The notes: generated from the sequence alone by a model not told the origin. Counted from the first letter of the stretch, positions 7,738-16,025 are shown. The stretch is 17,042 nt of DNA from Planctomycetota bacterium (GCA_013213915.1 JABSRK010000038.1:1-17042), one strand, 5' to 3'. A program made the numbers and translations.

Positions 7738-8733
7738 ATGGCACACGGCCTGACCGTCGTCTTGGGGGACTTTGATCGCGCGCGGGCCGAGGCCTGTCAA
7801 GCGGAACTGGAGAACCGGGGGCTCGCCGTCACCCGCTGCGAAACGGGAGCCGAGGTCCTGGAGCGCTGCGGGGAATCACCGCCCGACGTCGCGGTCCTGG
7901 AGGTGTTCCTGCCGCGGAAAAATGGCTTCGAGGTGCTGAAAGCACTGAAGGAGGACGCACGTACGGCAACCGTGAAGGTCATGCTGCTCCTCGATGAGGA
8001 CGATGACTACGGCGAGCACCGTGCCCGGCTCTGCGGAGCCGACGTGATTCACCGCCGCCCGGTCGCGACGGAAGCGCTCGCCGAACTCGTGCGCGGGTGC
8101 ATTCAGGAGAGCAACCTGCACTCCGACACAACGGTGGACCCCGACGAGAACCGCGGCCTGGAGGCGATGCTCGAGGCCATGGAGGGCCGAGCGCAGTCAG
8201 AGAATCCCCTCATCGCGCACATCACAGACAAGCTGACCGGGCTCTACAACGAGCCCTACATGGAGTTGAAGGTCGCCGAGGAGTTCAAGAAGGCGCGTCG
8301 CTTCTCCATCCCGCTCTCGTGTGTAGCCGTGGGTTTCGATGACGACGGAGCGCTCACCAAGGGGGACGCCCAGGAGTTGCGCAGCATCCTCAACGAGGTG
8401 GCCGGACTCATGCTGTGCGAGTCGCGCGACATCGACCACCTGTCGCGTCAGAACGTGGTCGAGTTCTTCATGCTCCTGCCCCATACAGACGGCGAGGGAG
8501 CGACGACGATGGCTGCGCGCATCCTCAAGTCCATAGAGGGGCGAGGATTCTCGGGCGATGAGGGTGCCACGCTGACCGCTTCGGCTGGCATCTCGACCTT
8601 CACGGGGGCCGAAGCCGAATCGTCTGAGGAAATGACCACGCGGTGCCACCAGGCCCTCTCCGCCGCTCGAAAGTGGGGCGGAAACCGGGTGATCGTCTGG
8701 TCCGCGGACGCCGAAAAAGCCAACCGATCCTGA
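7738..8733 (+). CDS. Pseudo-receiver plus degenerate GGDEF protein, probable c-di-GMP receptor
   Basis: The 331-residue protein has an N-terminal receiver fold (about 4-122) and a C-terminal GGDEF fold (about 160-325). In the receiver, the phosphoacceptor Asp is replaced by Glu55 (VAVLEVFLPRKNGFE) and the usual Lys before Pro108 is Arg (HRRP), so phosphorylation is unlikely. The GGDEF domain keeps the entry motif DKLTGLYN (164-171), but the signature is N239-V-V-E-F243, lacking both Gly and the metal-binding acidic residue. Cyclase activity is therefore unlikely. The inhibitory-site motif RxxD is intact as Arg230-Asp-Ile-Asp233, exactly five residues before the signature, as in active cyclases. 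That pattern fits a c-di-GMP-binding effector. The ATG at 7738 follows a purine-rich GGAGGAGAAG. It opens the plus-strand cluster leading to the secretin. Confidence 0.88.
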   Translation: MAHGLTVVLGDFDRARAEACQAELENRGLAVTRCETGAEVLERCGESPPDVAVLEVFLPRKNGFEVLKALKEDARTATVKVMLLLDEDDDYGEHRARLCGADVIHRRPVATEALAELVRGCIQESNLHSDTTVDPDENRGLEAMLEAMEGRAQSENPLIAHITDKLTGLYNEPYMELKVAEEFKKARRFSIPLSCVAVGFDDDGALTKGDAQELRSILNEVAGLMLCESRDIDHLSRQNVVEFFMLLPHTDGEGATTMAARILKSIEGRGFSGDEGATLTASAGISTFTGAEAESSEEMTTRCHQALSAARKWGGNRVIVWSADAEKANRS

Positions 8734-8917
8734 CAACCGTCAACAGCCCCACGGTGCGTAAGCCGTTTCAGGATTGAAGATTCCGACCGAAGTTCCCATT
8801 GGAGTTGAGGCCGGGTCCACGTAGGATGACCCTGCGCGATGGTCCTGCTGGGATGCTGGAGGTTCAGGCCTCCGGAGCGGTTACGGGGCTATAGAAAAGA
8901 TAGAAGGGATCGTGAGG

Positions 8918-9331
8918 ATGCGTCATCTCCTCGTCTTCGCCCTGGGCGCGCTGGCCATCGCACTGGTATCAGATGTCGCCCCCGCCCAAGAGACCAAGGT
9001 CAAGGTCAAGGTGGTCAACGGCTCGCTCGTCTACTACCCCAGCACACTCAAGACTGGCGCCACCATCCCCAAGGTCAAGCCCGCCGTGTTCAGCACCCGT
9101 CGCGCGCTCGCCGCGACGACGGAATACAAGCAGATCAAGGCGGAGAAGATCAAGGAAGGTTCCGCCAAACGACGCCTCCTCGAAGTTGCCGCGTCCAAGA
9201 GACTGCGAGGCGCAATCAGTCGCGTCGTCAGCCTGAGCGGGTACGATCTCGTCGCCGAGACCGGAGCCGTTACCGTTGCGGGCAAGAAGCTCCCCGACAT
9301 CACATCCGAGGTCATCAACAACCTCCAGTAG
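8918..9331 (+). CDS. Small secreted protein of unknown function
   Basis: I do not recognise a family. The 137-residue product starts with a signal peptide (MRHLLVFALGALAIALVSDV, with cleavage likely after the following APA). The mature part opens with an alternating KVKVKVV strand, then a Lys/Arg-rich helical stretch (EYKQIKAEKIKEGSAKRRLL), and is strongly basic. The ATG at 8918 has the purine-rich AAGGGATCGTGAGG upstream; a GTG at 8912 in the same frame is an alternative. Only 1 nt separates its stop from the GTG proposed for the secretin, so the two are probably translationally coupled. That context suggests an accessory periplasmic role for the secretin, which is inference. Confidence 0.72.
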   Translation: MRHLLVFALGALAIALVSDVAPAQETKVKVKVVNGSLVYYPSTLKTGATIPKVKPAVFSTRRALAATTEYKQIKAEKIKEGSAKRRLLEVAASKRLRGAISRVVSLSGYDLVAETGAVTVAGKKLPDITSEVINNLQ

Positions 9332-9332
9332 A

Positions 9333-10718
9333 GTGTTGCAGCGCCCCTCATCCGCGCTCGGCGCTGTCCTGGTCGTCTGCCTGTCGGCATGTGGCCTCGT
9401 CCCCGTCGAAGACACGGTCGGCGCGATCTTCCAAAAGCCCGTGTCGGTTGCCTTGGCACCGTCGACGCTCGCTCACTTGGGGGACAAGCCTGAGCCATAC
9501 AACTGGCCGGACTACACGCACTCCGACGGCAAGGTGTCCCGCACCATGTGGCTGGGTCCCGGGTCCGGCGCCATGCTCGAGACCATCCTGGTGCGAGCGC
9601 CCGAGTGGCTCGCCGTCGAACGCACCATCTCCAAGGCGCCGGTGATCATCGACCCCAACGCCGACAGTAAGGCACCATGGCCAGCATGGGCCCAGCGCGG
9701 CGGCCTGGAAACCGTCATCCTGCGGGGATCTCTGGAGCAGGTCGAAGCTGCTTGCAAGCTCGTGGAGGCGACGCTGAGCAGTGTCCCCCAGATCCTCATC
9801 GAGGCCCGCGTGGTCGAGGTCGTCGAGTCGGACGAGTTCGGGCTCGGCATCGACTTGTTCCTTCTGGAACACGACGACCACGGACCGCTGGATCCCGCCG
9901 CGGGGCCATTGCAACCCCTCGACCCGAGCAAGACGGTGTTCGACCGCGGACTGCTGGGGGCTGGCATCCCACCTTTGCCGGGTATCGTCAGCTCCGGCTT
10001 GCTGCCGAACGCGCTCGTCCAGCTTGGCACGATCAAGGACGGGATTCAGGTCGATCTTCTGATCGCGGCGCTGTCGCAACTGACGAAGATCGACGTCGTC
10101 AACGCGCCCAACGTGGCAGTCCGGGCCGGACACATCGCGACCATCTCCGCCGGCGAGGAGGTCCCGTACTTCACGATCAACGTCCGCGGCAGAAACCAGA
10201 CCGTATCGACCCCGTTCAAGAAGGTCGCGGTGAACCTCAGCGTTCTTCCGACGCTGACGTCCCACGACCGCCTCAGCATGGCAGTCGACCTGCGCGTGGA
10301 GAACGTGACCGGCATCACCACCGTCGATACAGGCGGCGCAGCCACCTCCAATCCGATCATCTCCAGTCGCCACATCACCACGACCATGGACTGCAAGGAC
10401 GGAGCCACCGTCGTCCTCGGCGGCCTCATCCAGACACGCGACATCTCCGTCGACGAGAAGGTGCCCTTGCTCGGTGACATTCCGATCCTGGGATACCTCT
10501 TCAGGAGCGTCCACAGCCAGGAGGCGCGCAGCAACCTCCTGTTCTTCCTGCGGCCCAAGATCATCAACCCCTCCAGCAGCAAGGACACCGAGATCATCCT
10601 GCCGCCGTCCGACGACCAGCTGCTCGGACCAGGCGGGGACCAGAGGGTGATCAAGCCGCCCAAGCCCGGAGGGGGCAAGGACAACGAGAACGAAGGCTCC
10701 ACGGCCTCTCATGGGTAA
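9333..10718 (+). CDS. Lipoprotein secretin (GspD/PilQ-type outer-membrane channel)
   Basis: This 461-residue protein should form the outer-membrane channel of a type II secretion or type IV pilus-like system. A lipoprotein signal with lipobox LSAC puts the lipidated Cys at residue 20. One short N-domain (about 125-150, VILRGSLEQVEAACKLVEA) leads into the secretin domain: VPQILIEARVVEVVES (151-166), the AGEEVPYF segment, VVLGGLIQTRD, and the family signature VPLLGDIPILGYLF (377-390), then RSNLLFFLRPKI. It is shorter than typical GspD (about 650 residues) because it has fewer N-domains. I chose the GTG at 9333 because it yields a proper lipoprotein signal; the open frame extends upstream to 9276 inside the preceding gene. 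The tail is Pro/Gly/Lys-rich. Its stop overlaps the first possible start of the next gene. Confidence 0.92.
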   Translation: MLQRPSSALGAVLVVCLSACGLVPVEDTVGAIFQKPVSVALAPSTLAHLGDKPEPYNWPDYTHSDGKVSRTMWLGPGSGAMLETILVRAPEWLAVERTISKAPVIIDPNADSKAPWPAWAQRGGLETVILRGSLEQVEAACKLVEATLSSVPQILIEARVVEVVESDEFGLGIDLFLLEHDDHGPLDPAAGPLQPLDPSKTVFDRGLLGAGIPPLPGIVSSGLLPNALVQLGTIKDGIQVDLLIAALSQLTKIDVVNAPNVAVRAGHIATISAGEEVPYFTINVRGRNQTVSTPFKKVAVNLSVLPTLTSHDRLSMAVDLRVENVTGITTVDTGGAATSNPIISSRHITTTMDCKDGATVVLGGLIQTRDISVDEKVPLLGDIPILGYLFRSVHSQEARSNLLFFLRPKIINPSSSKDTEIILPPSDDQLLGPGGDQRVIKPPKPGGGKDNENEGSTASHG

Positions 10719-10767
10719 CCGGGAATATGACCGGGGCGATCGTCGTCCCAACCCCAGGAACTCCGTG

Positions 10768-11997
10768 ATGACACATCCACGACAGCGAGAACGCGGCACG
10801 ATCCTGGTGATCACCATGATCCTGATCTTCCTGGTCTCGATCATCGCCATCGACGCGCGCTACATGGCCCGCATCGAGTGGGAGGCAGCCACGAACGCCG
10901 ACGTGAACTTCCTCCTCGAGGTCGCGGTGCGCGGCGGATATCAACTCGCCGAGGCCTACCTCCGGCAGGACCTCGAAGACGGCGCTGAGGTGGACCACGC
11001 GTTCGAGGAGTGGGCCTCCGACCAGGGCATCGAGAAGGAGTTCGACCCGACGGCATACGGAGAACGGGCGTACCACGAGCAAGGCGCCCAGGCCCACGGC
11101 GGCGAGGGTCGGGACGGCTTTCCGCGCATCCATATCTTCATCGAAGATGAGGACCGCAAGTATCCGCTGCCCCTCCTCCTCAAGGGTAGCGACGCCCTGA
11201 AGGAGAGGCGGAAGGGAGGCCTGACCACGTTATTGAAGACGTTCCGCAAAGGGACCTCCTTGGAGCTCGACGAGGGAGACGCAAGCCGTATCGCCGGCTT
11301 GATCATCCAGTTTATTTCGCGCGAGGAAGGTGACACTTCCTTCGATCCCACACCTCGTGCCCACACCAAGTCGGGCACGCTCCTGACACCCGCTGACCTC
11401 GCCCTCATTCCTGAGATTGACGAGCACATCATCTACGACCAGGTCGATCGGGGCGGAATCATCGCGAAGGGCCTCATGCACTTCGTCACCGTCTGGACCG
11501 ACCTCGCTGTCAACGTCAACACGGCCCCCGAAGCCGTGCTCTGCGCCATGATGCGCGAGGACGATGCGCCGGTCGGCACGGACATCTTCGTCGCCCGCGG
11601 CGAGAAGGGTGTCGATCAACGGGAATACCAGGTACAGATGCAGGAACAGTTCGGTGCGAACTGGCGCCGCGATCCCGATCGCACAGCGCGCGCATCGAGC
11701 GAGGAAGACGAAGAGGACTCAGCGGGTTACTGGGAAGAACTCGACGCCATCAAGGAAGACGTCAACACATTCACCGACAGCATCCTCAACGACCTGCGGC
11801 TCTACCTGACGACGAGATCCAAGACCTTCTGCATCTGGGTCGAGGCTGAAATGAAGGGCATCAAGCTCCGCCGCCGCTGGGTCGTCCGCCGCGAGGGTGC
11901 CCGCCTCGTCCCCATCATCTCCGAGATCGTCTCCTACCCGTACTTCCGCAACCTCACGGACGACGAGTACAACCAGATCTACGGGAAGGAATGGTAG
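10768..11997 (+). CDS. GspK-like type II secretion minor pseudopilin
   Basis: The 409-residue product begins with a prepilin-type leader: a short basic segment (MTHPRQRERG) followed by the hydrophobic stretch TILVITMILIFLVSIIAI. The residue at +5 after the cleavage Gly is Ile rather than the Glu of other pseudopilins, which is the hallmark of GspK. The later region contains LTPADLALIPEID and FVTVWTDLAVNVNTAPEAVL, matching the GspK core in which NVNTAP is recurrent. GspK caps the pseudopilus tip in type II secretion. It is longer than usual GspK (about 320 residues), partly because of an acidic insert near residues 310-325. The ATG at 10768 has AGGA eight nt upstream and gives a ten-residue leader. 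The ATG at 10711 overlaps the secretin stop and is a possible alternative. Confidence 0.85.
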   Translation: MTHPRQRERGTILVITMILIFLVSIIAIDARYMARIEWEAATNADVNFLLEVAVRGGYQLAEAYLRQDLEDGAEVDHAFEEWASDQGIEKEFDPTAYGERAYHEQGAQAHGGEGRDGFPRIHIFIEDEDRKYPLPLLLKGSDALKERRKGGLTTLLKTFRKGTSLELDEGDASRIAGLIIQFISREEGDTSFDPTPRAHTKSGTLLTPADLALIPEIDEHIIYDQVDRGGIIAKGLMHFVTVWTDLAVNVNTAPEAVLCAMMREDDAPVGTDIFVARGEKGVDQREYQVQMQEQFGANWRRDPDRTARASSEEDEEDSAGYWEELDAIKEDVNTFTDSILNDLRLYLTTRSKTFCIWVEAEMKGIKLRRRWVVRREGARLVPIISEIVSYPYFRNLTDDEYNQIYGKEW

Positions 11998-12016
11998 ACG
12001 CGGGACCGCGCAGCCC

Positions 12017-12910
12017 CTAAGGCCCGATCACGCGGCGCCGCGGCGCCGGGCCGGCGCGACCATCCTGGCGCTTGCGCTGCCGACGCCCAGCGTATTTCTT
12101 CGCCTTCCGCTGCTCTTTCTGCCTGTAGGGAGTGAGCCTCGCGGCCGGACGAGCGCGGGAGGCCCCCAGGTGTTCCGGCGCCGGGTGAAGCAAGGCCTCG
12201 ACCTCCGCATCCGACAACCGGCGCGACGCCCCCTTCCGGAGGCCCTCGGTCGTAAGCGGCCCGAGTCGAACGCGGACCACCTTGTCGGCGAACAGGCCCG
12301 ACTTCGCCCACACACGCTTCAAGAGCCGGTGTTGCTGCGCGCTCGGTGAGCACATCACCGTCGAAACCTTCTTGCCCCATCGGCGCACCTTCACCCACAT
12401 GGAGCCGCTGCGCCCATCGGAAAGCCACACCCCCTTGCGTACGACGTCGAGCGCCTCCTGGGTGAGCCGACCACGGACCCGAACGTAGTACAGGTGCCTC
12501 AGAGGATGCTTGTAGCTGAGGACCCGGTTCGCGAACGATCCGTCGTTGGTGACGAGGATGAGGCCTTCCGAGTCCTCTTCCATACGCCCAACGGGAAACA
12601 AGCGGCGGTTCCCGTAGTCGTGCACGAGGTCGACAACGCTCTTGCGATCGAACTGGTCGCGGGTCGTGCAGACCACGCCCTTGGGTTTGTAGACGACGTA
12701 GTAGGCGGGACGCTCAATCCGGATAGCCTCGCCGTCGAAGCTGATGACCTGCTCGTCGGGATCGACGAGCACCCCCATGCGGGTCACGGTCTCGCCATCG
12801 ACCTTGACGCGGCCGGCCGCGATCAACTTCTCGCACTCGCGCCGGCTCGCCACGCCAGCCCGCGCGAGGACCTTGTGCAGGCGCTCTCCGCGCCGTCCGT
12901 TCTCGTCCAT
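12017..12910 (-). CDS. RluB/RsuA-family pseudouridine synthase with altered catalytic residue
   Basis: The 297-residue protein has an N-terminal S4 RNA-binding domain (about 9-60, ERLHKVLARAGVASRRECEK, AAGRVKVDG) and a pseudouridine synthase domain with YYVVYKPKGVVCTT, FPVGRMEEDSEGLILVTNDG and LRHLYYVRVRG. Family members isomerise uridine in rRNA, RluB acting on 23S rRNA and RsuA on 16S. In the GRLD motif the catalytic Asp is replaced by Glu111 (GRMEEDSEGL), so activity is uncertain. The C-terminal 40 residues form a strongly basic tail (KEQRKAKKYAGRRQRKRQDG). The start ATG at 12910 has GGAG seven nt upstream. It is last in the minus-strand cluster, 42 nt after manA, and converges on the GspK-like gene with only 19 nt between them. 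Confidence 0.9.
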   Translation of the reverse strand: MDENGRRGERLHKVLARAGVASRRECEKLIAAGRVKVDGETVTRMGVLVDPDEQVISFDGEAIRIERPAYYVVYKPKGVVCTTRDQFDRKSVVDLVHDYGNRRLFPVGRMEEDSEGLILVTNDGSFANRVLSYKHPLRHLYYVRVRGRLTQEALDVVRKGVWLSDGRSGSMWVKVRRWGKKVSTVMCSPSAQQHRLLKRVWAKSGLFADKVVRVRLGPLTTEGLRKGASRRLSDAEVEALLHPAPEHLGASRARPAARLTPYRQKEQRKAKKYAGRRQRKRQDGRAGPAPRRRVIGP

Positions 12911-12952
12911 GGAATCACTCCGGTCGAGAAGATACCCACCATCGACACCTTG

Positions 12953-13921
12953 TCAGGCAGGCGGGAGCGCGACTACGAGATCGAGGCCGCGCCCTTCGAA
13001 GGTGGCCATGCTAACACCACGCGGAATGACACAACTCGTCCCCCGCAAAAGGCCCTGGGGGACATCCTGGGGTGACGCCACCGTGCCCTCGCCACCGACG
13101 CAAACGCAGGTCAGAAGCTCAGTCACCGGCACCTGCAACCGACCATCCACGAGCCAGCGCTCCATCCGGAAATCCCTGGTCCGCAGCAAGATCTCTCCTT
13201 CCATGCCAGACAGCCCACCGATGCGCGGAACGGCGACAGGACGCGCAGCCTCCTTGATCACCTCGAGCGCCTTGTGGACATGAAGCTCGCGGGGATTGCC
13301 GTCGAGCCCTATGCGCCCCCAGTCGAAGACGCGGTAGGTGATATCGGACGGCTGCTGGACCTCGAGCAGCACGAGGCCCGGCCCGATCGCGTGAACCGTT
13401 CCGGGCGCGATGTCGAACACCTGTCCCGGCTCGACAGTGACCTGGCGCAGCAGACCACGTACCGATTCCGCGTCGTCGCCGCGGAGCGCGTCACCCAACT
13501 GGTCCTTGGTCGCACCCTCCGCAAGTCCGAGATAGAGACTCGCACCCGGGTCGGCTTCGAGGATCAGCCAGGCTTCGTGCTTGCCTCGCAAGGTCGCCTC
13601 GAGACGCTCCGCCTCCCGGTCATCGGGGTGCACCTGCAACGACAACACGTCGGATGTCGCAATCAGCTTGACCAGCAACGGAAACGCGCCACCAGGAGCC
13701 TCCTCACCGCGGAACCACGCCGGATCGCGCTCGTAGAGCTGGCGGAGGTTCGGACCGCCGCCCATGACGCCACTCTCACCGCCGTCGATGCAGGAGATCT
13801 CCCACGACTCGCCGAGCTTCGCTCCCGGGGGCAAGGCCTTCCCCCACTCCGACTGCAAGCGATCACTCCCCCAGACGGTCTGTTTGAGAAACGGTTGAGT
13901 GACCAGTACGCCAGGCCTCAT
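12953..13921 (-). CDS. manA: Mannose-6-phosphate isomerase, class I (short form)
   Basis: This 322-residue enzyme interconverts mannose 6-phosphate and fructose 6-phosphate, feeding mannose into glycolysis or supplying GDP-mannose for polysaccharides. The zinc-site motifs are present: LSLQVHPDD (His98), GKHEAW (Glu116) and GTVHAIG (His177). The conserved LEVQQPSDITYRVFDWGR block, with the substrate-binding Arg and Tyr, is also intact. Its length matches the short Bacillus-type ManA (about 315) rather than the 390-residue enterobacterial form. The start ATG at 13921 overlaps the recN stop as ATGA, so translation is probably coupled. The downstream neighbour is the pseudouridine synthase gene. 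No sugar pathway gene is adjacent. Confidence 0.93.
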   Translation of the reverse strand: MRPGVLVTQPFLKQTVWGSDRLQSEWGKALPPGAKLGESWEISCIDGGESGVMGGGPNLRQLYERDPAWFRGEEAPGGAFPLLVKLIATSDVLSLQVHPDDREAERLEATLRGKHEAWLILEADPGASLYLGLAEGATKDQLGDALRGDDAESVRGLLRQVTVEPGQVFDIAPGTVHAIGPGLVLLEVQQPSDITYRVFDWGRIGLDGNPRELHVHKALEVIKEAARPVAVPRIGGLSGMEGEILLRTRDFRMERWLVDGRLQVPVTELLTCVCVGGEGTVASPQDVPQGLLRGTSCVIPRGVSMATFEGRGLDLVVALPPA

Positions 13922-15636
13922 GAGGCGGCCTCCTCGATCAGCGCCTCCGCCTGCGTCGTCGCCGCGACCTCCGCCGCCCGGCCGGCGTCCGCACCACCCA
14001 GCATCGCCGCGACCTCACGAATACGCTCCTTGCCTTCCAGCGTGACGACCCGGGTCCGGGTCCGACCCCCACGAACCTCCTTTTGAACGCCGAGGTGCCG
14101 GTCCGCAAACGCAGCGACCTGCGGAAGATGCGTCACGACGAGGACCTGGTGGTGTCGCGAGATGGAGGCGATGCGCTTCCCGAACGTCATGCCCACACGC
14201 CCCCCGATCCCGGCGTCGATCTCATCGAAGATCAGAAGCGGGATGCGGTGTGCGCCCGCGAGCGCTCCCTTGACGGCGAGGAGAACCCGCGCGAGCTCAC
14301 CCCCGGATGCAATCCGCTCCAGAGGTTGCTCCGGCTCTCCGGGGTTCGCAGCGACGAGGAGTCCCACCGTCCCGGGACCGTCCGCTCCCGCGGTGCCGGG
14401 GTCCAGATCGTCCGACCATGTCTCCGGCTCGATGGAGACGCGCACCCGTGCCCGCTCCATCTTCAATTCGGCGAGCGCCGGCGCGATCGCACGTTCGAGC
14501 CTCTTCGCCGCCTTTCTCCGGGCCGTCCACAGGCCGCGTCCTATCTCGAGAAGCTCGTCGATCAGCGAGGCTTCCTGCCGACGCAGCGCCAGCTCGGGAT
14601 CGTCACCGCCGTCGAAACTGGCTACCTCGGCACGCAACACCTCCACACGATCAGGAAGCGCGTCAGGCTCGACGTGATGACGACGCGCGAGTCCCCGCAA
14701 CAACGTGATGCGCGCCTCCACGCGCTCGAGCGCCTTCGGGTCGGCGTCGAGATCGTCGCGAAGAGAGGCGCACTCACGTCCGACGTCATCAGCTTCGATG
14801 CCCAGGGAACGGACGCGTTCGAGCAACACATGGAGCGGCCCGCTGTCGGCAGCACCCGTGTCTTCGAGACGCCGGGAGAGCCGCGCACACGTCTCACCTG
14901 CCGCGCCGTCACGCTCCTGCAGCGCGGCTGCCGCGTCGCCGAGGATCGCCTCCAGATCTCCCGCTGACGCGAGGATCTTGAGACGCTTCGTAAGCTCCGA
15001 CTCCTCGCCAGCAACGGGCGCCGCGTCCTCCAATTCCTGCAGCTGAAACCGAGCGAACTCGAGCCGTTCGGCACGACCTGCGGCGTCGACCTCCAAGGAG
15101 GCGATGTCGTCGCGGACCGCGAGGAGTTGGCCGTGCAACTCGCCCCATCGAACGGCGTCGGCCTCGACCCCCGCAAAGCGGTCGAGAACCGCGCGCTGAT
15201 CTGACGGCCGGAGTAGAGAATGGCGCTGACCGTGCACATCGACCAGGCCCGCACCGAGGCGCGCGAGAAGTCCGACGGGAACGAGAGCACCGTCGAGATA
15301 CGCACGACTGGCACCATCCGCGGCGACGACACGTCGCAAGCACACCTCGTCCGCATCGCTCGCGACGAGGTCGGTGACACCGGACAGGTCGATGCCCTGC
15401 AACCGGAATCGGCCCTCGACGACGGCGCTGGCGGCGCCCCGACGGACAAGGCCCCGCCGCGCACGGGCGCCGAGGAGCAAGGTGATGGCGGCGAGGAGCA
15501 GGGACTTTCCCTCTCCCGTCTCGCCCGACACGACGTTCAGGCCCTCGGACAGGGACAACTCGACGCTCTCCAGCAAGGCGAGGTCCTGTACGCGGACCTC
15601 CTCCAGCCACGCACGCCCTCCCCTGTCCGCCCCCAT
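13918..15636 (-). CDS. recN: DNA repair protein RecN
   Basis: RecN is an SMC-like ATPase that acts in recombinational repair of double-strand breaks. The 572-residue product shows the N-terminal VQDLALLESVELSLSEGLNV block, a Walker A motif GETGEGKS at 38-45 (family consensus GETGAGKS), the VDVHGQRHSLLRP Q-loop region, a long central coiled-coil region, the ABC signature IASGGELARVLLA, the Walker B LLIFDEIDAGIGG, and the VTHLPQVAAFAD segment. All ATPase motifs are intact and the length fits the family (about 550). The start ATG at 15636 lies five nt after the stop of the tRNA-binding protein gene and has only a weak ribosome binding site, so coupling is likely. It overlaps manA by four nt. Confidence 0.97.
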   Translation of the reverse strand: MGADRGGRAWLEEVRVQDLALLESVELSLSEGLNVVSGETGEGKSLLLAAITLLLGARARRGLVRRGAASAVVEGRFRLQGIDLSGVTDLVASDADEVCLRRVVAADGASRAYLDGALVPVGLLARLGAGLVDVHGQRHSLLRPSDQRAVLDRFAGVEADAVRWGELHGQLLAVRDDIASLEVDAAGRAERLEFARFQLQELEDAAPVAGEESELTKRLKILASAGDLEAILGDAAAALQERDGAAGETCARLSRRLEDTGAADSGPLHVLLERVRSLGIEADDVGRECASLRDDLDADPKALERVEARITLLRGLARRHHVEPDALPDRVEVLRAEVASFDGGDDPELALRRQEASLIDELLEIGRGLWTARRKAAKRLERAIAPALAELKMERARVRVSIEPETWSDDLDPGTAGADGPGTVGLLVAANPGEPEQPLERIASGGELARVLLAVKGALAGAHRIPLLIFDEIDAGIGGRVGMTFGKRIASISRHHQVLVVTHLPQVAAFADRHLGVQKEVRGGRTRTRVVTLEGKERIREVAAMLGGADAGRAAEVAATTQAEALIEEAAS

Positions 15637-15641
15637 TGGAA

Positions 15642-16025
15642 TCAGGTCACCCGGGTGCCCGGGACGACCTCTCCGTCGATGCCCAGAGGGATCACGCGCT
15701 CGACGCCGTTGACGGCCAACAACATCCCCTGGCTCTCGAGTCCGCGCAGCTTTCGTGGCTTCAGGTTCGCGACCACCACGACGGTGCGGCCGACCAGCGT
15801 CTCCGGCTCCCAGTCCGCGCGGATACCGGCGCAGAGCTGGCGCGGCGCCTCCTCGCCCACATCGACCTTCAGGACCAGCAGCCGATCCGCATCAGGGTGA
15901 AGGGCGGCCTCCATGACCTTCCCGGCCTTGAGTTCGACCGCAGCGAACTGGTCGAAGTCGATGTACTGAGGTTCTTCCTTCGGGGCCTCCGGCGCCTCGG
16001 GAGCTTCGGGTTCGTTCTCGCTCAT
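15642..16025 (-). CDS. Stand-alone tRNA-binding domain protein (MetRS beta / C-terminal domain type)
   Basis: This 127-residue protein is a single OB-fold tRNA-binding domain like that at the C-terminus of methionyl-tRNA synthetase. The visible core is IDFDQFAAVELKAGKVMEA, HPDADRLLVLKVDVG, RQLCAGI and NLKPRKLRGLESQGMLLA, with the His-Pro-x-Ala-Asp-x-Leu and K-x-R-G-x-x-S-x-G-M signatures. In organisms with a split enzyme it dimerises and helps bind tRNA; CsaA-like proteins are an alternative. The N-terminus carries a short acidic linker with EPEAPEAPEAP repeats. I chose the ATG at 16025; a GTG at 16064 lies inside the upstream terminator. The ATG has no recognisable ribosome binding site. It is first in the tight cluster with recN, manA and the pseudouridine synthase gene. 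Confidence 0.85.
   Translation of the reverse strand: MSENEPEAPEAPEAPKEEPQYIDFDQFAAVELKAGKVMEAALHPDADRLLVLKVDVGEEAPRQLCAGIRADWEPETLVGRTVVVVANLKPRKLRGLESQGMLLAVNGVERVIPLGIDGEVVPGTRVT

Noticed and set aside
8856..8875. Hairpin CTGGAGG-TTCAGG-CCTCCGG in the leader of the small secreted protein
   Set aside because: No T run follows and the leader has none of the GEMM or other riboswitch blocks I recognise; it may be chance in GC-rich DNA.
9348..10850. 500-codon minus-strand open frame
   Set aside because: It is antisense to the well-supported secretin gene and only reflects GC-rich codon use.
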